Source of the DNA: Tenodera sinensis
Lineage: Eukaryota; Arthropoda; Insecta; Mantodea; Mantidae
Length of the DNA stretch: 64,000 bases
Direction: 5' to 3'
Assembly (NCBI GenBank): GCA_030765045.1
Contig: CM060964.1
Span: 171,024,719 to 171,088,718 of the forward strand
Shown here: in pieces, positions 10,789 through 20,392 of the stretch
How positions within the stretch are numbered: the first letter of the stretch is position 1
Layout of the letters: each line of letters opens with the position of its first letter
The notes under the pieces: model-generated
Told to the model about the DNA's origin: nothing
The model's database searches: none
What the model saw: only the letters and a program-made list of their open reading frames with translations
Program-made: the position numbers and the translations under genes

Positions 10789-12852
10789 TTAAATATCCAC
10801 CACTTTCCCTTCGCTTTGAAATGAATAGTTCTTTACTAATGCCTGAGATGCAGATACTGGAACAAAACAATGCAACTGTAGAGTGCCTCGCACTACTTTT
10901 GCTTGTTGGTATCTTGACTGAAAAGTATTATTATGCTCCTTGTGTTCGCTATCGGAGAAAAAGTTGAAGACAATGTTAGAAAAGTTCTTTTGCGCCCAGT
11001 TAAATAGTTTTCCTGGCATTGTAATAGGATCTATTCCAGGTTGAAGGCTTGCTTTCATTGCAAGTCTCTTAACAGTGCCGCCAATTCCATCACAAGGTCC
11101 TTTTCCATGTGATGTAGCAAAAACGTGCCATTCTGCTAGAATTTGGAAGTCGTTTTCGTGGAAACAAATATTTGAAAAGTTTGTTTTATTTTTATTTTGA
11201 GCACTTGAGCCACCTGAAAAGTATATTATTTTATGCAATAATCCCAATTGTTGTTTCAAAAACAGTAATAACTTTGTTTGGAAAAGATGGACAGCTCTGG
11301 TGTCGTGTTTTAGGCATTCAGAAATAGCAACAAAATTTTTATGTTTTATGCCACTATTGTCTTTGTAGTAGGCCACAAAAGGGTGAATCGTGGCCTGTCT
11401 ATTGTTCCAGTGTACGCCCTGAACACAATCCTGGATAACAAAAGCGTAATTTTCCGAGAAATCGGCTATTACTATGCATTCACCTAATGCCAGATTTTCT
11501 TTGCACTCCTTCAAAAATAAATTTTGTTGCTGAGCTATGAATGTATGCGGTAGCAAATTAGTGAGCTTTGTTGACAATTTGTCCAGGAAATCCTCCACTG
11601 GCGATATTAAGGTTTCTAAATTTGTGCGATCCACAGTCACCCATTGCCTGTAAGTAATCTCTTGGATAGATTGTTCATCTAGGAGTTGTCGTAAACGATG
11701 TATTAAATGTTCAGTTTCTGGACATGTGTTACATTTCTTTAAATAACAGTTAGATGATGGGGGATTACAGATAATTTGTGACAAGCAATCCTTATAATTA
11801 GTTAGCATAGGATTTGAATTTTTAGTGAGCCGACAAATGTTGACACCATCAATCATTAACTTAACATTTTCGTGATGAGCACAAACGCAAACTGAGTGGC
11901 TGCCACTAGTTCCGAGCAGTACACATTCCTTTGGTCTTAATTCTGAGAATTTTGAAAATCCTATTTTGACATCCGGATACATCTCTTTAAAGTTATAATA
12001 GGTTTCTTTAAGGTTGCAAAGTATCAGTCTTTTCTGCTTGTGAATTCCCCTGCCACTTTCTTTAACAGAAACTATGTTCTTTTTACCAGGCATAACCCTA
12101 CTAACATCATCGGAATTATAAAACTCGGAAACCTTTTGTAAAGTAGCTAAGTCCAAACGTTTTCCGAGCTTAGGGTCCGGGGTTGCTAAAATTCCCCTTT
12201 CTTTGGCCACCTGTTTGGATATTCGTATCATGTGAGTTGAGACATCAAAATGTTGTTGTATTTTATTGTACGACCAGCAGTCAAAAATCGTCAGTATTTG
12301 TATTTTAAGATTTTTGTCATCCGTTTCATGGAAAGAATCTTTTAATTTTTGTATTATTTCACAATTATTTGAAGTTTCATACGAAGCAGAGTCTGTAGTA
12401 TGAAATATTTTTTGCTTCATTGTCTGTGATATTTTCTGCAACTTCTCTCTAGGGTAGCGGTTTTGCGACAGTTTTCTTTTCTTTATTGGAGATTCTCCTA
12501 TTGCAGCTAAACTCTCGTTCAGTTTATCTGTTACATCCATTTCGACCATACTCACTGCGTCACTAGAGGATGAGGAGGAGCTATCACCGTCATATTCTTC
12601 AACCAAACTTTCACTAGCACTAGGCACACATAACTCGGTGGTGGTGTGTTCCTTTGGAAGTTTTGAAATTTTCATGCGCCAATTATCACAAACTTTCAAA
12701 TCGCAAGATAAGTTTAAGCCTTCTAATTTAAGTTTAATCAGCATTGCTGACGTCACTGCTCTCAGCTTTTTATTACGAACTTTGTGATTAACTAATTTGA
12801 ATGGGTTAAAACAGTAGCCATGATGCACCAAATCAGTCATGATTATACACAA
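10789..12852 (-). CDS. Transposase-like protein, 687 codons, intact reading frame
   Basis: An uninterrupted single-exon frame between the 580-bp inverted repeats, so very probably the element's transposase. Visible along the protein: a Ser-rich acidic run (EEYDGDSSSSSSSD) near residue 90; a KKRK nuclear-import-like motif near 124; a helix-turn-helix-like stretch around 190-230; Cys/His-rich zinc-binding-like segments near 320 (CVCAHH) and 373 (CNTCPETEH); then a catalytic-like core with IADFSENYAF (Asp464), YFSGGSS (Gly547) and AEWHVFATSHGK (Glu574) followed by CDGIGGTVKR. Related arthropod proteins, as I recall them, read Y-F-S-D-G where Gly547 stands, so the middle acid of a D-D-E triad may be lost. 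The start is the first Met of the frame; Met5 is equally possible. A degraded homologue lies at 51833-63130. Confidence 0.8.
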   Translation of the reverse strand: MCIIMTDLVHHGYCFNPFKLVNHKVRNKKLRAVTSAMLIKLKLEGLNLSCDLKVCDNWRMKISKLPKEHTTTELCVPSASESLVEEYDGDSSSSSSSDAVSMVEMDVTDKLNESLAAIGESPIKKRKLSQNRYPREKLQKISQTMKQKIFHTTDSASYETSNNCEIIQKLKDSFHETDDKNLKIQILTIFDCWSYNKIQQHFDVSTHMIRISKQVAKERGILATPDPKLGKRLDLATLQKVSEFYNSDDVSRVMPGKKNIVSVKESGRGIHKQKRLILCNLKETYYNFKEMYPDVKIGFSKFSELRPKECVLLGTSGSHSVCVCAHHENVKLMIDGVNICRLTKNSNPMLTNYKDCLSQIICNPPSSNCYLKKCNTCPETEHLIHRLRQLLDEQSIQEITYRQWVTVDRTNLETLISPVEDFLDKLSTKLTNLLPHTFIAQQQNLFLKECKENLALGECIVIADFSENYAFVIQDCVQGVHWNNRQATIHPFVAYYKDNSGIKHKNFVAISECLKHDTRAVHLFQTKLLLFLKQQLGLLHKIIYFSGGSSAQNKNKTNFSNICFHENDFQILAEWHVFATSHGKGPCDGIGGTVKRLAMKASLQPGIDPITMPGKLFNWAQKNFSNIVFNFFSDSEHKEHNNTFQSRYQQAKVVRGTLQLHCFVPVSASQALVKNYSFQSEGKVVDI

Positions 12853-13459
12853 GCACGATCAACACCACAGCTCACACTAAAGGTCAACTAGCGATAAAAG
12901 TATATTATGCAAACAATAAACACCGGATGTGCAATGACACCTCAACCACGTGTGCACAGCACTTTCTTCAGTCGATACAAGTGACTCACCATGCTCATGT
13001 CATTAGTAAAGTATTTATATCACATCTTATTCGAATCCCATTCTGAAACCAGCGTAGTTCAATGCACAATATTTCTGACTATAATTATATTTTTTCAGTT
13101 TTTTAAAAGTAAGCGTTTAGTAATTAAAATGTATTTTAAAAACACTACCCCCTAAAAGGGGCCTTTTTAATATTTTGAGTGAGCCTAAAACAATGGCATG
13201 CAAAACTGCATTTTTTTAAACTTTAGACTGCTGTAAGCACGAAAATTCTAAAATTCAAATAATATTCGGTATAATGATTTTTATATAATACATTATGCGA
13301 ATATACCGTAAAAATAATATTAATAAAGCGCAAAATAAACGTGTCACTCCAAAAAGAAAACATACGGATTATTTAATCTCATATATTGATAAGATTAAAA
13401 AAACTGGAGAAAATAGTATGCCAAGTTTTAAAAATGTTTGATTTGACGTGAGATGACCC

Positions 13460-14039
13460 ATTTCAATGTTTATGCTAAGAGTTTGACCTTGACGGAAGTA
13501 CAACGCATGACTTGCAATCAGCTGCACGCAGTGTGTATACATACCTTCTAGCCGTGACTCCAGTCTGCACGGCTTGGTAAGTTATTTAATTTCTCTGCAT
13601 GTATTTAGAATTCCATTCTGAACTTTTTCTAGGATTACATGGCATCATCAAGCTACGTTTTAAAAATTTTCCCGGAAATTTTTAGGGTACAGTAAATATT
13701 GTTAATGATGTTTGTAATGTTAATGGCCTTGTAAAAACAGGAAATATCAAACTAATTGTTTTTTGTTTAACATATAAATAAAGTACACATTTCAATGTCC
13801 AAAATGAGCTACAGGTCATATTTATCTGAAAAATAATACCAGAGATATTTATGTTTATGTAGAACAGTGTGCAAGAAATATTCGAAAATTTAATGCTTTA
13901 TATTTACCAAAATAATTAATTTAAAGACAAACAAAAAAATAGGGGTATAATTTTTTCATTCGCAGAACACGTACATTTAATATTAATGAAATCGGAGACA
14001 TGAAGGTCAAATTTTGTGCGATTTGACATGGAATGACTC
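13460..14039 (-). repeat. Right terminal inverted repeat
   Basis: The partner of 10045-10623. Immediately inside it, 13436-13459 reads like another terminus of the same family (GATTTGACGTGAGATGACCC), which the left arm does not mirror. Confidence 0.9.
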
Positions 14040-14109
14040 TCATGAGAAATCAGCCTATGCAAATGCAATGCTGTAACATCAGCAAAAATTAAACTTAGTG
14101 ATTTCAACC

Positions 14110-15384
14110 AATGATTGCAGCAACCATGACTTCATCCCATTCATTCAGAGCTATTCTGAAACTTTTTGTTGAGGCTTAACAGTTTAAAGCCACTAACCGC
14201 TTACTATGTGCTCTGTGGTATTCTGTAACTTTGCAATAATAAACTCCTGTTGGGACTGACCATATGGTTGTTAAAAGTTACTGTATCCTAAGCTCCTGTT
14301 GTTGCAGTGGTTGTAACACTGAGAATTATGTGATTGTAACAGACAGAAAAGGGATGTTGTTCCAATGCTGCTATGTGTTGAAGATATGGTGGCGGCATCG
14401 GGCATTGGCATGTCATCCTCAGCTGTTCGTGTCAGCAAATCATGCCTAGCACTAGCTGCATGTATTGACAGTCGAAGTAGGGATGTGGGGAAACAGGTTA
14501 GGTTGATCTCAGGGTGTAATGAAGGTCACTGTGGACCTTCAGGTGTCCAATAAGGAGGACGACACTATCTTCTATTCTACAATTTTACTTATTTGTGATT
14601 GTCGTGACAACTGCCCATAATATATCAGAATTCTCAGAGAAAAAGTTTGGCGACCGTATGCAATTTCTTGTCCCTTGCAACCAGTATTTCCCTGATGAAA
14701 TTCTAATCCCCGATATTCCTAATTTCTGCACCATTCACCGAGCTATCTTATCAGATATCTTTGCACATCTGCTCCGTCCTGGTCACACAGCTGAAGTCCC
14801 CCAAATTCCTTCCTGCTTCTTCTCAACCTCCCCTTCTGCACCATACAGACTCCTGGCCTTTTTGTTTTTGAAAACATTCACCCTCGTTAGAATTAATTAC
14901 TTAGGGGACAAAGATGCCTTCGCAATGCCCACTCCGAGAATCCTGTCTGCTCATGTTTGAGTATATTGTTTTTATTTCCCATTACAAAATGCCCCTTCAT
15001 TGACGTGCCAAATTTACAACATAAAATTTATATGGCAATGAAAGCCCTACATAAGAAAGAATACAATTGCATACTAACACTAATCATTTTACAATATTTG
15101 TTTTATTCTATATTTACCAAATCTTATATTATTATTATTACAATTGATTTTCCTTACATAGCCACCCTGCTTGAAATGTGCATTGCAGTTACCCTTACTA
15201 TCCAGGTTTGACTGTGGGTGATACTCCCTACTACTGTTTGGCATTCCCACATTTTTACTCAAAAGTTTACTTGTTAAACTACTCACTTCTTAACTTGAAA
15301 CTATCCCGTTCACTCGAATGGTATGATAATAAATGTCAAGGCTATCTTAGTATTAATTTGGAATTTAAATAAGGGTGATTGATA
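14110..15384. other. No gene recognised; possible 3' LTR region of the adjacent Gypsy element
   Basis: Lies directly downstream (minus-strand sense) of the Gypsy integrase end at 15385, where a 3' untranslated region and LTR would be expected. I could not find a second copy in the window to prove an LTR. A 121-codon + frame at 14595-14960 has no recognisable motif. Confidence 0.3.
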
Positions 15385-16374
15385 TTACGTTACACTGTCA
15401 GCAGGTTTTGCAACATTTTCTCCTGGGTCCCCTGTGCTTTTAATGTACAGTTTTAATAAAGACTTACGGTATTTGCCCAGTAGTTTACTGTTTCTTACCT
15501 CTTGGACTAGATAGATGTGTCCTCCAAGTATCTCAAGAATCTCAGCAGGACCTTTATATAGCAATTCCATCCTGTGATAGCGTTTATTTAATGCACTTGA
15601 CCTTTCATGGTCTCTTATGAAGACTCAGTCACGCCAGGCTCCCATTTCCTCTTACTTCTTCCAGCTTTCGTTTTCCTGTTTTCCACCTTTTCCAGAATCG
15701 TTTTCCATGCCCTTTCACACCTTTGTACTTCTGTAGCTTCCAAACCGTGAGTAATATAGGTCAGTAAGTTCGGGATGATTTTCTGTGGCTTTTCCCGTGC
15801 CATCTAGACTGCAGGCAGGTAAGTGGTAACAGGGTGTGCCAAATTGTTGGTTACAAACATGATATACGGGCATGAATCCACCCAGCTGCTATGCTTATGG
15901 TGATTCATAATTCTAAAAAATAGTCAAATCGTGCATAGCTCTTTCGCAAGGATTTCCTTGAGGGTAATACACTGAACTGTGGTATAGCTTTATGCTGTTT
16001 TCATTCAAAATCTGTCTAAATTTTTTGCTGGACTGCACCGTAGCATCGTGTGAAAGAATAGCCTTCATTTTTCCATACTTCGGGATATACTCTTTTAATA
16101 TCTTCTTTAAGCGCACTGCTGTAGATGTGCTCCATGACAGATAAATTTTCACAAACTTACTGAAGACGTCAGTACAAATATGTACTTGAACCCACATCTG
16201 CCCGATGGCATCTCGCCATGCATATCCACGCACACAAGTTCATTCGGCATATCCTGTATTACAGGGCTTTCGAATTGGTTCTTCACCACCGCACGGCCTT
16301 TTGCCTGTGCAAGTTTGAAGCTGCTGCGGCCGGGTTTGCCAATACTAACAAGCCGCACGTAAAACATGTATAAA

Positions 16375-16737
16375 AATCTTACCTTATAGAAAATGCTGGA
16401 AATATCGTGAACGATGGTTTAATGGGTTCACAGCTTCTGTTCTTTTCAGATGAGGCGTGGTTTCATCAAAATGGTCGCGTGAACACTCATAACAGTCGGT
16501 ATTGGGTATCTCAAAATTCACATCGCGTTCAAGAAATCCCTCATTATGATCGGAGATTTAAAGCTTGGTGTGCTGTTAGCGCGACGAATAATTGGTCCAA
16601 TATTTTACGACCAGACTGTAAATAAAGAGAGGTACAGAAATGACATTTTGACCCCATTTTTTGGTGAACTGACAGAAGAAGAGAAATCATATGGGTGGTT
16701 TCAACAAGATTCTGCTACTGCAAGTACAGATCGTGAC
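16375..16737 (+). pseudogene. Mariner/IS630-like transposase fragment inside the Gypsy pol
   Basis: Opposite in strand to the host Gypsy. Reads LLFFSDEAWFHQNGRVN, then RYWVSQNSH and FKAWCAVSA; after a one-base shift near 16585 it continues RRIIGPIFYDQTVN, ILTPFFGELTEEE and GWFQQDSATA. These are the second and third catalytic blocks (D-E-A-W-F and Q-Q-D-x-A-x-A) of a mariner-related DDE transposase seen widely in arthropods. It is truncated at both ends, with no terminal repeats visible. The right junction with Gypsy text is near 16737. Confidence 0.75.
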
Positions 16738-17156
16738 TTGCCACCCTATCAGGGTGTGGTCTAACTCCCGCTGCCAAAAATATATATCCGACAAATTCTA
16801 CTTCCTTAATTAAAAATTGTGATTTCTTGAGATTAATAGTCATGCTGTTCACCATAAATTTCCTTAGAATGTAATCTATGTGTGCCAAATATGAATCAAA
16901 ATCTTCATAAAAAATTAATGTCATCCACATGTTGTACCTCAAAATCTTTGATAGTCTCTCCAAAAATAGCATGAATTGCCCTAAGTAGAGCTGAGCTACT
17001 TGTCGACAGGCCATACGGGCAAGTCCTGAAGGAATATGATTTCCCATCATGCAAAAAGGCTGTGTAGTGCCTCACTTCTTCATTCAATGGTATTTGCTAG
17101 AAGGCTGACACTAGGTCGATATTAGAAAAATATTTATCTTTATTTACTCAAGATTA

Positions 17157-17540
17157 ATTTGAAGTAGTACCTCTAGGTACTACGACAGGTTGATTAAAGA
17201 AGCTATACACATTAAAGCTAATAAAAACAACTTTAACAGGGATGAAGGCCTTCAAATCAGCAAAGCATGGACACCAGTCATTCAACATGTCTCTCCTCCA
17301 CAGCGCAAAGAAGCATCAGCAATCATCTAATTGTTTCCACATGTGTCTCCATCAGCCGGAGCTCGACCAATGGGAAGAAAGTAGGCGGTTCTTATCTGCC
17401 ATGGGCTAGGTATAAATATTGCGACATCAGTAGTCTAGATTTAGTTCCCCTAAGGATGCTGGCAGAGTTAGTTGTTGAAAGCTTGGGTAGTTACCCAAAT
17501 TTGACCTGGCTGTTAGCCTGAGAAACTATTATCAGCTGCT
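17157..17540 (+). mobile_element. Penelope-like element 3' fragment
   Basis: Starts in frame with SRYYDRLIKEAIHIKANKNN and continues to SKAWTPVIQHV then a stop. These are the last residues of a Penelope GIY-YIG protein. The non-coding tail that follows ends gaaagcttgggtagttaccc then ggctgttagcctgagaaac. The same tail occurs inverted at 22597-22650, and a diverged form at 49741-49830. It is 5'-truncated and inserted between protease and RT text of the Gypsy element. Confidence 0.75.
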
Positions 17541-18214
17541 TCTTTACTTTCAGATTCATACGCTAATTCTTCGTCTTCATCATATCCATATTATATATAC
17601 TATTTTCATTTTCTGGGATGCTTCTTAACTCTGAAATGACACAATTTTTGCCTAACCCCAAATTTTCTATGAAAAAATGCTCATCCTGCAACAGTCCGAT
17701 TTGAAGGTCCTTGGTTTGCTCTATTACTAAAGAGTACTTCTATTTTCTCTCCATTCTCCACCTGTGTTGTAAGTCTTCTAGTTTCAAAATTTACAATCAC
17801 ATTCTACAAATCTAAAATGTACACACAAAAAATTAAGTCATGTGCAAGACACGGAATAACAAGGAATATTACTTCAATGTTTTGTTCCCAAATTTGATAT
17901 CAAGTATGACCTGGAATTTAACCTATTCCTTCTTCTTTCCAACGGCCACACTTCAAAATGTATTCTTTACCGGCAGTGACATGACCTTTACTTTATTGTA
18001 TACCAAATGATGATAACTCTTGCTAAAGACTGACACATTAACTTCTGTGTCAATCATGGCTTCTGTAGCCCTGCTCATTACCATTCATTTTGCAAAAGGG
18101 GATTCTGTTAAAAAAATTTGAAATTATATTTATGCTAAAATATTATTTGAAGTTTTCCTGGTGACAAACATATTCAAGATGTACATCTCTCCCATCATCA
18201 GTAAGATGAATGAC

Positions 18215-19828
18215 TAGCTTTTTTTTTTTTGTGGTGGGGAAAAAGGCTACTTACGCCCTAACCGCATCCAAGCATGCGAGTGTAAGACTCCTACCCGGGC
18301 TTCGAACCCGGACAGCCTACTCACTAAAAAACCCCACCTGAAGTCCAGGGGTCGAAACCTCGGTGCTGCAGTACCGCAATATTGCACCTGCGCATTCTAT
18401 GGTGAAGATGAAAGCTGCTTGCCAGTGGCAGTAACAGCGTGGCGATGCTGAAGGCCAGGAGACACTCATTCCCTAAGCCCTGAGAGCCCCCTGGTAGCAG
18501 TCATTGGTGATAATGGTGAGTGGTGTGCTCTGGTTCATGTGGTGGAATGAAATGGTCATGATTGGTGAATGAATGATCATGGCTGAATCCTGGTGTGAAT
18601 CAATCGGGGTGTGCCGTGCACTTCATCACACGACACAGCTCCGTGCAGGGGCGGCCATCATGGATATGGAAGCCCCTTGCGTTGGGTCTTGCAGATAGGA
18701 ACTGCGGTGGTTGTTGTTGAGCTTGTGGTGGCTCCCTAGTGCGGCGAGTCTGTGTTGCGACCTCCCTGGTGATGTTCGTGTTGGCAGTTGGGATCTCGAG
18801 CCGGCTAAGCTTTTGCTTAATTGACTCGAGAGCCTCAGTGACATTCCTCTGGATTGTGCCATATGCTGCGGCGGAGATTGTGGCGAGTGTCTCCTCAATA
18901 GCAGCCAGGCAGGTGCTGACGTTCAGTAACTCCGCGTGGAGGTCCTGAACCGCATCCCGTAACTCCTGGCTGACTGCGGAGACTGGTGATGCTACCGGCG
19001 GTGTTGTAGTCACTGGAGTGGTGGAGTTGTGCTGGTGGTTTGTGCTGGTGGTTTGTGGTGCTGTTCGTTGGTGCTGGCGTTGTTGTGGAGGTGTGCTGTT
19101 CCGTTGTGAAGTTCTGCGTGGATGGAGAGGGTACTGCGCCTGGCCTGTGTAATGGCCGAAGCCATTACAGGTGGCACAGTACCGCCGGCGGTGTCTAAGA
19201 TCGTGACCCTTGCACTTCGCTGTTAGTGCCCGGGCACCGCGGGCTAGCGGAGCAGTTCTCGGCCTGGTGGACGAACTGGCAGCAGCAGCGACATGGGACC
19301 AGGCGATCCGTCCTACTGGCCTCAATGCGCAGGCGTTGCCCTAACAAGGGCAGCCCCGCCATCAAGGCAGCTTCCCGGTCGGCCTGGTCCGCAAACTCCA
19401 GCCTTACCATCATGGTAGGGCCACGGTCGGTGTGAATTCTCGTGGCCCTGACGCTGGACTGCCACAGTTGCCTGGCGGCGGACAGCAGCTTGCGGCACGG
19501 AAAGTCCCGTGGAACTCCGCACACTACTGCACTAAGCCGCCAGGAGGAAGCTGTGGCTGGCGGTGCTGGGTTGGCGGCGGCGGCGTGTGCGCTGGCTCCG
19601 CCGCGACTGATCGTGGCGGAGGCTCAGCCACACAGATTATACCAGATGATCGACTCTGTGTTAAGAAGATGATGTCACAAATGGCGCTGATGTCGCTATG
19701 TTTCACCACGGCACCGGTACGAACCAACGATTCCGCCGATAATGCAGTACGCCTCTATATGGACCGAGCAGCGCTACTTCCGCTTCTCCCCACCCCTCCT
19801 TCGTCCGTATTCTTCGCCAGAATCAAAT
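18215..19828 (-). mobile_element. LINE-type element with ORF1 but no ORF2
   Basis: A minus-strand retroelement with a 3' poly(A) (T run at 18219-18231 on +), a roughly 370-bp 3' untranslated region and an ORF1-type gene. The 3' untranslated part (about 18320-18520) is clearly related to 25900-26165, which also ends in poly(A). No endonuclease or reverse transcriptase lies between ORF1 and the 3' end. It therefore looks like an ORF1-only derivative mobilised by a full-length partner. A B-box-like sequence (GGGTTCGAAGCC, minus strand) lies near 18300. Confidence 0.65.
18600..19727 (-). pseudogene. LINE ORF1 (RRM-like, CCHC zinc knuckles, coiled coil), one frameshift
   Basis: Reading down the minus strand: a variable Pro/Ala-rich start; an RRM-like segment (CGVPRDFPCRKLL ... 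VRLEFADQADREAAL ... GQRLRIEAS, about 19300-19524); two zinc-knuckle-like motifs (CRCCCQFVHQAENCSASP, then CATCNGFGHYTGQAQYP with the last Cys replaced); a Pro/Thr/Gln linker; and a heptad-like coiled coil (VSQELRDAVQDLHAELLNV). The frame shifts between 19195 and 19325, between the knuckles. This is the nucleic-acid-binding gag-like protein of Jockey/R1-type LINEs. GC content is clearly above the neighbouring intron DNA. Confidence 0.7.
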
Positions 19829-20058
19829 GCCGAATTTCTTTCGAAATCAACTCGCGCACTCACGAATAGTTCACCGCACATTTCAAATTTCACATATTAG
19901 CGTAATACGCGTTACAAGAACTACGTGGAAACCATATGCGGTAAACGATTCTTATCCACGTAGCTGATGCATCGCATATTACGCTAATATGTGAATACTG
20001 GAAATGTGCCGTAAACTGTTCATGAGTGTGCGAGATGCGACTTCGAAAGAAGTTCGGC
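19829..20058. mobile_element. Hairpin MITE, ~230 bp
   Basis: Nearly the whole length folds back. The left arm from 19829 (gccgaatttctttcgaa) pairs with the right arm ending 20058 (ttcgaaagaagttcggc). Inner blocks such as catattagcgtaata pair with tattacgctaatatg around a short centre near 19945. No coding. No convincing target duplication. Confidence 0.8.
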
Positions 20059-20392
20059 AAGAAGAACCCACTTCTAAACTTGACATTTCCCCCTACAAGC
20101 AATATTTGTCTTCAATTAATCATAATAACTTTAGTAACCAGATGGAGAGTGTCAGATCATAAATTGTTGAGATTATTCAATACATTTTCATTCCCTTTCC
20201 CTCAAGAATTTCAAATAATGGCTATAGCAATTGTAACTACACATTGAGTTAATGGCAGAGGAAAGCAGGAAAGGATACCACAAGGTTATCTGTAATGCAA
20301 TTTTCTTGTACACAGTGAATTAGTAACCATGTTAAAAGAAACTGTGAAAGATATCCTTAGTGACCAAGAAATGAAAAACTAAACAGATACAT

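Larger units (their letters stand above)
10045..14039 (-). mobile_element. 4-kb DNA transposon with ~580-bp terminal inverted repeats
   Basis: Two near-identical arms in inverse orientation (10045-10623 and 13460-14039) enclose a single long minus-strand gene. The outer tips read GACTCATTCCATGTCAAAT and, reverse-complemented, GAGTCATTCCATGTCAAAT. Nearly the same tip closes the 1.85-kb elements at 20393-22244 and 58758-60601, which carry perfect 4-bp target duplications. Here the flanking 4-mers (atat and tcat) do not match cleanly. A decayed relative spans 51540-64000. I infer a cut-and-paste element that is probably the autonomous partner of the shorter ones. The superfamily is not certain; 4-bp duplications would suit Sola-like elements. 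Confidence 0.8.
15385..18110 (-). pseudogene. Broken Ty3/Gypsy pol
   Basis: Minus-strand pieces of a Gypsy pol polyprotein in the correct order from high to low coordinate. A protease-like segment (AMIDTEVNVSVFS, near 18060) carries a DTE in place of the usual DTG or DSG. Reverse-transcriptase text follows (NIDLVSAF, CPYGLSTSSS, a degraded HVDDI, then FVGYIFLAAGVRPHPD; 16735-17155). An integrase core (about 15913-16367, with CTDVFSKFVKIYLS and YYPQGNPCERA) comes next, and last an integrase C-terminus (GPAEILEILGGHIYLVQE, 15385-15570). RNase H is absent where a mariner-like fragment sits, and a Penelope tail interrupts upstream of RT. Multiple frameshifts and stops mean it is not functional. 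No env-like frame is visible. Confidence 0.8.

Noticed and set aside
10041..14043. Confirmed 4-bp target duplication of the 4-kb element
   Set aside because: The flanking 4-mers are atat and tcat, which do not match; the claim is left open.
14595..14960. 121-codon + gene
   Set aside because: No recognisable motif and located where a Gypsy 3' region would be expected; insufficient support.
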